From assembly GCA_010015655.1 (NCBI GenBank), contig ML976670.1, forward strand, positions 445,371 through 509,370: a stretch of 64,000 nt of DNA, written 5' to 3'. The notes beneath the pieces are model-generated. The model made no database searches and had not been told where the DNA came from. It saw only the letters and a list, made by a program, of their open reading frames with translations. Each line of letters opens with the position of its first letter. The stretch's first letter is position 1. Positions 57,750-64,000 of the stretch are shown here, piece by piece. A program made the position numbers and the translations under genes. The DNA is from Bimuria novae-zelandiae CBS 107.79. Its lineage: Eukaryota; Ascomycota; Dothideomycetes; Pleosporales; Didymosphaeriaceae.

Positions 57750-59353
57750 CAGTGCTAGGCGCATTGAATAAAGGCCCAGCTGCACCATGCTTCGTTGGCT
57801 CGGGGCCTTACTGGGCTCTTCAGACGCACATGCAGATGTTTTGGGGGTACAGCATGCCTTCGTACCTCCCATCAACCGAATTGATACCCCACTGGCTTGA
57901 CTGCAGTTCCCTCACCTTCGAGTCGCTCTTGGGCACTGCATGTACAGCTATCAGCTAAAGTTGAAGGACTGCACCTAAGCCTGACTCACCATATGATAAT
58001 TCTTTACTGATATTTCCACATGTGAACGAGAGGTTATTGTTCAAAGAACATATAAACGCTTAAGCGCGCGCCTGTACGAGCTGTGCGACTACAGCATACT
58101 ATCTCGGAGCGCCCCAGACGCTCTGATCGCTGTACCCGAACAACCTATTTACGGCTACACATACTGTCATTTTCTGCACGGAGTAACATACCTGTGGTAC
58201 ATGCAGTCTCCTAGTCCATGATTTTGTTCCCTCATTCTGCCTCTCGCATAAAGCTGGAAGCTGACTATACAAAACCATGTCCGTAATCGATATTTAGCTA
58301 TCGTATAGTCTATCCTAGAAGCACTTATCACTTTAAACAAGCAATAGACTACAGACCCTAATAGCCCACCTCTATCTTTACGCAAGAATCTGCTATATTT
58401 TTCACTTCCGAGGGTCCAATGCGATCAAATTCCGCTCGTCGGATGTGAGCAACCGATCCATCACATTGCCTTTTCGCACTCCTTCGACACGCAATATTAT
58501 CCCCACGCCATCTATCCCTATCTTAACCAGGAGGCCTCCATGACTATAGACTCCTGCACGCCATGCACGGGTGCAACCCTATCTGAGCCAGGATCCTGCA
58601 TCTACCCGCGCTCCCGCCACTCTAGGCTCCTGGTCAACGCCCCAAACCAACATGTTGCCTTCGACCCAACCGGTTCGCAACAGGGTTGTACGTATGTATC
58701 CCCAACAACTCCATCAATCTGATCGGTGTGAACGAAGCAAGCCAAATCCGATCTCCGAGAAGCCCAAGTGCACATGTGGCTCCTCGTCGAGTGCAACACC
58801 CGACGCTGGCGGCATGTCACGCATGCCTGCGCGCCTGCATGTTGATTATCCTTGATTCGAACAATTCTATATACTGAATGTTTCGGCACAGTGGTGTGTT
58901 AGTTGCTTTTGGTGTTCGCACCGCCGACGGGGCGCTGCTTGTTTCCTGTGAATGTCACTGAGGACAGAGCCGCATCACGTAAAAAATGGTCTAGAAGTCG
59001 TTTCCAGCTTTTCCGCGGGTTTGAGATCTGTGGAAACACCAGGTGCACCACGGAACTTGCCGTGTGGGGCACTACGTCGGCTGCAGCTCGAGCAGAAAAA
59101 TAAAATACGAGTGCCCGATCGCTGGAGATCGTGAGGCAATGTCTCAGACACCTTGACCAAAAACGGTGTTACTCGTGCAGCTGAAGTGCAGATATACGTC
59201 AGCATGGTGAGATCAAGTCTTGGGGTGTTCAGCCAGTGCTCATACACTGTACATGAACGGCGAGTGCAGTGGCCTCCGTCCGGTCAACGATAGCAACTCG
59301 GCAGCATGTAAGATACCTAGCTTGCATCTTGCCTTATTTGACCACAATAGCTA
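57750..59353. other. 1.6-kb stretch without recognised gene
   Basis: 3' side of the SET gene, then GC-balanced sequence with short unsupported frames up to element E. No RNA gene seen. Confidence 0.4.
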
Positions 59354-59367
59354 CCTTGTACCGTGCC

Positions 59368-59435
59368 GGGGACAGGCAATGCGCGGGGACAGGCAATGCG
59401 CGGGGACAGGCAATGCGCGGGGACAGGCAATGCGC
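59368..59435 (+). repeat. Four-copy 17-bp tandem repeat in the left terminus of element E
   Basis: Four perfect copies of GGGGACAGGCAATGCGC starting at 59368, 59385, 59402 and 59419. The right terminus has a single copy (inverted, about 63334-63349, one C/T difference). Confidence 0.97.
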
Positions 59436-59469
59436 ACCCCAACAAAATCGCTCCGCCAGCAACATAAGG

Positions 59470-62400
59470 CTATAGAAACGCGTACAAAAGCAATTATTAT
59501 AAGATTTTTAAGAGTTAAGGTCTCTTAGGCCTATAAATAATTACTAGCTACCTAAATTATAAATATTTACTTAGTATTTTAATAATTTAGCCTCCACGCG
59601 ACTATATAGTAAATATAATAAATAAAATTTTATTAATATTTATAGCTTTACGCTAAACCTTTTTAGTTTTAATAAACCTACTAAAAGGCTTTAAGGCCTT
59701 CTTATTACTTTTTTAAATTAATTTAATATAATCTTAATATTATTTTTATATTTTATAGACTTATTAAACTTAAACTTACTTAGTTACCTAATTAGCTTTC
59801 TCCTTTATATACGTATTTAAAGTAGCTACTTACGTAATACGCCTCTCTTAAAGTAGTTTTACCTTAAACTACTAGCTCCTCTTATAATCTTTTACTTATT
59901 ATCTTTTTTAAAGCTATAACGTAGTTTATAAGCGAGCTATTAGTATAAGCAAGTGGTCACTCCACCAACCTTCTATCGCCTTTATAGCGATCTAACTTAA
60001 CAACGTGATATAGTAATTACATATAATTACTATCTTAAATTAAGTAGTATTTATACTACGCTTTACATATGTTCGCGCGTTATACTTAGTTTCTTTATAG
60101 TACCTATAGCGCGTTAAAGCCTACTAACTAGCACCTAATTACGCTTTATCTTAACACCTTTCGCTCTTTAACTACTACTTAATATCTTTTTAAGTAATAA
60201 TTTTCTTTACCTTTACCCTTATTAAGGTGCCTTACTCCTATATTTACATCTTTTATTACTTTTTGTATATTATAGCTACTTTATTTACTTATTTAAATCT
60301 TATAATCTAATTGCGTATAAGCGTACTTTTATAAGCTATTATTTTAGCGCCTTTTTAAGCTAATTAAGTACTATAATAATAAAAATAAGTAATAATCCTT
60401 TATATTTTTTAAATTTTATTATAAATTAATATTAATTAAGCCTTTAGCTCGCGCGCGTTACTTAGTATTTTAGCTTTTTAAAAAGTAACTTTTAGTAAAG
60501 GTAGTGTTAGTATATAAAGCTTAATATTAAGCTTTAATATTACTACCTTTAGGTTGTATAGGACTAGACTAGCGCCTTAAAAGCTTACGTAGATATTCTT
60601 CTTTATAATTAACTATATATAGGCTACGTAAAAGACTAGTAAGAACTTTAGTTTTATAATATAGTTAATATAGTTACGTATTAGGCTCTTAATCTAGTAG
60701 CTATACGCGCGCTTTAATAGTAAAAAATAGTTAATATTAAGTAGCTATAAAAAGCGTAATAAATATAATAGTATATAAAAAGTAATAATATTATTCTCCT
60801 TATAAAGCTCTTAAAATTTAAGCAAGTTATAGCTTTTATAATTATTAAATATAAGTAGCTAGCGCGCGCCTACCTTACGCTTTACTATATACTTAATAAC
60901 GTGCTTTAGCTACTTTACTCTAAGCTTATTAGTAGTTTAGCTATTTTTACTAATAGCGAAAGCCTAGTCGCATAGTATATTATTATCCTAGTACTAGGTA
61001 GAAAGATAATACTAGTTAAAGAAAATAATAAAAGGTAGAATTGCTTAGCTAGTAGTGTTAATTTTATAGATTATTATAGTTTACTTATAATTACCTAACT
61101 AAATAGCCTTTAGCCTGCTACGCCTCTCTAAATTTATAATAATAAGCTAAGATAATATCTTACCTATTATAAAGCTAGTCTTATTAAAATTATAAGTATT
61201 TTAATTATAAATACTATAGGTAGCTTTCGTACGCGCTATAAGGCTAAACTACGCCTTAATTATTTTTAAATTTTTATATAAAGCTCTCTATTAATTATAT
61301 AGCTAATTAAATTATAGAGTAAGGCGATTTATTTACTTAATAAAGTTATATAGCTATAGTTAACTAACCTATCTAGCACTGCGCTTAGTAAGTAGCTTAT
61401 CTACTATATCTTATATAGTACCTAGGGTAGACGCAAATCCTCGCGAATCTAGATTAAGTATGTACCTAATAATTACCTTTTCTTTTAGCTTTGTAAGCTT
61501 TTTTAATTTAGGCTAATAATTACGTCGTATAATAATTTTTACGCGTTAGTTATATAGTATACTTTAAAAAATATTATATATTACTATAGCGCATTATTTA
61601 CTTTAGATTTAGTCTTAATTAATAGCTAAGATGGCTAGGAGGATATTTGCTTCGCTATAGAGTGTTTAAGTACAAGGTAGTTGAGCTATTATTGTTACAA
61701 GGTGACGCGTTGCGAAAAGTTTAGTGGGGTAACAGCTCGCTTATACTGACAGCTCGCTTATAAACTACGTTAATTACTACTTTTTTATTTTTATTTTTTA
61801 GTATTAACGCTTACGTGCTCGCGTTACGCTATAAAAAAAGAAAAAATTAGCTTTATTATAATCTTTATAATGTTAATTAAATAGTAAAGGCTTACCTTAT
61901 TTTAAGGTTTTTTTTTGTAGTTAGGACCTTTTATAGGCCCTAATTTTCGTACTCTATAAGCTAAGCTTATATAATAATTAAATATATAATTTAACTTAGC
62001 TTCTTAGCCCTATTATTAGCCTTTATATTAATATAAGCTTTTAGAAGGCTATTAAATTTTCTTTAATTTAATATGCTAAGTACTAAAATTAAACTTTTTT
62101 ATAACTTTTACATAAGTAAGTAAACTTTATTAAATTACTTAAAAATAACTTTTAAATATAAAGGCGAGATGCCTATAGCCTTAAAGGCCTAAAATATTAA
62201 TAGCTACCTTATAGTACTAACTTAGATCTTTTATAATAGGCTAAAGTTGTCTTTTTAGTAATAAAAGCTAGCCCTTAGCTATTTTATAAGAAGGCTAATA
62301 GCTTATTTAAATATACTGTTTATAGGGGCTTAAATATATAAATATTTAGAAGCTATAGTGTATAGGTTAAATATAATAGATAAATAGCTAATAGGATCTT

Positions 62401-62689
62401 ATTATAATTATAAAGGTTAATAAAATCTATAGTAACGTAAGATCTATAGCTATTAAAAATAAGTAGTTAATATAATTATCTAGCTTTTAACTCTATAAGG
62501 TAATTAAGTACTTACTATAGCTATACTAGGCCTATTTAACTATTTAACTAGCTAAATTCTAATACTATAATAAAAACTTAATAGTGTTAAGAATTAAGAT
62601 CTTTTATCTAACTTAATTATATATCCCTAGAGGTAGCTTAATAGATAAGAGATAGATCTAGCGCAGATCTATTCGCATATATATAGTTA
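59470..62689. other. AT-rich decayed interior of element E
   Basis: No further motif could be read with confidence. A block near 61650-61760 is less AT-rich than its surroundings and may mark another fragment. Confidence 0.4.
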
Positions 62690-63284
62690 ATAAGTAATAT
62701 TTACTTGCGACTACTATCATAGATAGCTTGCCTTATAGTCTTACTCTAGTATAGAGGCCTATTAAAGATCCTCTTTAAGCGGGAGGTGATCCCAAGTAGG
62801 ATCCTTTTCTTATCTATATTATAGGTATATTAAGGCTTAACCTAATACTACTTAATCCTCTACTATAGAAAATTAAAATAGAGCTTATATTTCTTAAGAA
62901 AATTAGCTTTATAGTAATTATTATTAATACTAACTATTTATTATAATATTAAAGATTCTGCGTTCTATCTAATAAAGTAATTAACTTATTTTATAAAGAT
63001 AGGCTTCTAAGCTATAGTAAAGGCAAAACTCTATATTATTACTTATATAAAAAGAAGGCTACGTTTAGTAAAGCGTATAATATATTATAAAAGCTTATAT
63101 TCTTATTATTAGCTAAGATTTTAGTAATTTTTATAATAAACTATACGTAATTATATATCACTTAGTACTTACGCATTAACGTTAAGCGCATAATACTATG
63201 CTTTTTAGCTATTTAAGTATATAAGAGTTATTTTCCTTATTCTAGTAATTTAATATTATTAATTATAGATAAGATTAGATCTAT
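62690..63284 (-). pseudogene. Transposase N-terminal part of element E, RIP-degraded
   Basis: The minus strand from 63284 reads ATA GAT where elements D and F have the ATG start (CTACTAATATAG against CCACCAATATGG). It then runs through stops with likeness to the psq-type helix. Near 62830 it reads TYNIDKKRILLGITSRLKRI, the first catalytic block of the DDE_1 domain (usual YNxDEKGFxxG), with DE changed to DK. The start codon loss and stops fit G-to-A and C-to-T mutation. The remaining coding region probably lies in 59470-62690 but is too decayed to place. Confidence 0.7.
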
Positions 63285-63364
63285 ATTAGTAGAGTTATAA
63301 CGCGTTAAGTAGTAAAAGCGATTTTGTTAGGGTGCGCATTGTCTGTCCCGGCACGGAACATGTA

Positions 63365-63740
63365 CGAAATCCTACGCGAACCACAAATCGCTATAGTGCC
63401 AGATTACCGAAAGCAGCGCTTATAGCGATGGGGAACCGAAAGCGAAAGCGAAAACGAAAGTAACAGTATTTCTTCGAATTTTCACACGAAAATCACCCTT
63501 TTCCTACGAAGTTTACGGAAGACATTGTAATTATTTCTGAAAAGACTTCTAGCCTGCATGATTGCGCACGGCTCTCACGACCATGGACTTTGAGAGGTTC
63601 CATCATTCTGCACCAAGTTGAATCGCCAACGCGAGACTGCCTTTAGGGCGTAGTAGCCTCGTAATATTTTGCTAGAGCTCTAGAAGAGACTTCGAAACGG
63701 ATGGAATCTTTGTTCCCCTGTGGCCATGATTAGAATAGTA
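63365..63740. other. Spacer between elements E and F, with a short GAAAGC-type microsatellite
   Basis: Unique-looking, GC-balanced. Near 63428-63455 it has CGAAAGCGAAAGCGAAAACG, a short 6-bp period repeat. No gene. Confidence 0.5.
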
Positions 63741-64000
63741 ACGTGTCCGTGCACCCAATGCACGGATTCAGCCAATGCACGCCGAACATCCGACGCGTCA
63801 AAACTCCCTACTTTCAACACGCGATAACTCCACCAATATGGATCCAATTCAAGCTGCGATAGATGAGATCGAATCGCGAGAACCAGGAGAAGATTTTTCA
63901 TATACAGAAATTGCTACCAGATATGGTGTTAATCGATCTACACTCTCACGAAGGCACCGAGGTGTTACCGCGACGCGTGCAGCCAACACAATCAATTAGC
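63741..64000 (+). mobile_element. Element F: left end of a pogo/Fot1-type transposon, cut by the window edge
   Basis: After TA (63739-63740) the sequence begins ACGTGTCCGTGC. It has CCAATGCACG at 63755 and 63772 (17-bp period), then a transposase start at 63838. The layout matches element D: terminal iterons, about 50-60 bp of spacer, then ATG. Confidence 0.7.
63838..63999 (+). pseudogene. N-terminal fragment of the pogo/Fot1 transposase of element F, stop at 63997
   Basis: Starts MDPIQAAIDEIESREPGEDF and aligns with the element D transposase through YGVNRSTLSRRHRGV, the psq-type helix-turn-helix. The frame hits TAG at 63997-63999, three bases from the edge, where the family continues. This may be a single C-to-T (CAG to TAG) change. 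What lies further right cannot be seen, so an alternative such as an intron is not excluded. Confidence 0.65.

Larger units (their letters stand above)
59354..63362 (-). mobile_element. Element E: RIP-degraded pogo/Fot1-type DNA transposon
   Basis: Inverted ends share CCGTGCC, GGGACAG(G/A)CAATGCGC and CAACAAAATCGCT or close forms. TA lies just outside (59352-59353 and 63363-63364), giving 4009 bp; the outermost few bases match imperfectly. The interior is extremely AT-rich with TAG/TAA throughout. The minus strand starts a recognisable pogo-type transposase. The length is about twice that of element D, so extra sequence or an unseen insertion may be present. Confidence 0.75.

Noticed and set aside
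59368..59435. Short regularly repeated units, at first sight CRISPR-like
   Set aside because: The 17-bp copies are contiguous without spacers, lie in a transposon terminus, and the genome is eukaryotic.

Overview
The window comes from a filamentous ascomycete (Pezizomycotina, most likely a dothideomycete; inferred from gene families and architecture, not from a marker gene). Host genes have one to five short introns of about 45-80 nt with GT..CTAAC/CTAAT..AG signals. GC-balanced gene blocks alternate with AT-rich transposon blocks full of TAG/TAA stops. That stop pattern fits repeat-induced point mutation (RIP: C-to-T and G-to-A changes in repeats).

Layout. (1) 1-888: 5' part of a COP9 signalosome subunit 1 gene, minus strand, running off the left edge. 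(2) 1303-28219: one nested transposon block of about 27 kb. The outermost element (A) is a pogo/Fot1-type DNA transposon with a TA target duplication. It holds a hAT element (10106-27122, 8-bp duplication). The hAT holds a Copia element (12015-24028, 5-bp duplication), which holds a chromodomain Gypsy element (12102-19210, 5-bp duplication). A second, young hAT element (24907-26528, with an 890-base assembly gap) also sits inside the first. A second Copia element (2329-7454) and an intact pogo/Fot1 transposon with an open 616-residue transposase (D, 7678-9778) lie in the left arm. (3) 28233-57749: host genes. In order: GT2 glycosyltransferase (minus, with an apparent frameshift), GMC oxidoreductase relic, GPI-type secreted protein, single-pass membrane protein with an EGF motif, uncharacterised low-complexity protein with a GC-AG intron, alpha/beta hydrolase, ABHD12/BEM46-like hydrolase, protein kinase, oligosaccharyltransferase subunit Swp1/ribophorin II, RRM protein, LisH/WD40 protein and SET-domain protein. 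(4) 59354-63362: a RIP-degraded pogo/Fot1 element (E) with a four-copy 17-bp tandem repeat in one terminus. From 63741 to the right edge: the start of another pogo/Fot1 element (F).

The host genes form no evident pathway or secondary-metabolite cluster; they look like dispersed housekeeping and accessory genes. The COP9 and GT2 genes sit directly against the transposon block: element A begins 413 bp upstream of the COP9 start codon and ends 13 bp after the GT2 stop codon.

The most interesting signal is a shared design of the four pogo/Fot1-like elements (A, D, E, F). Each terminus carries short direct repeats with a period of 17 or 18 bp, although the repeat sequences differ between families. 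I infer that these are transposase-binding iterons evolving by copy number and sequence on a fixed spacing. Clean target-site duplications at nearly every level also give an explicit insertion order.
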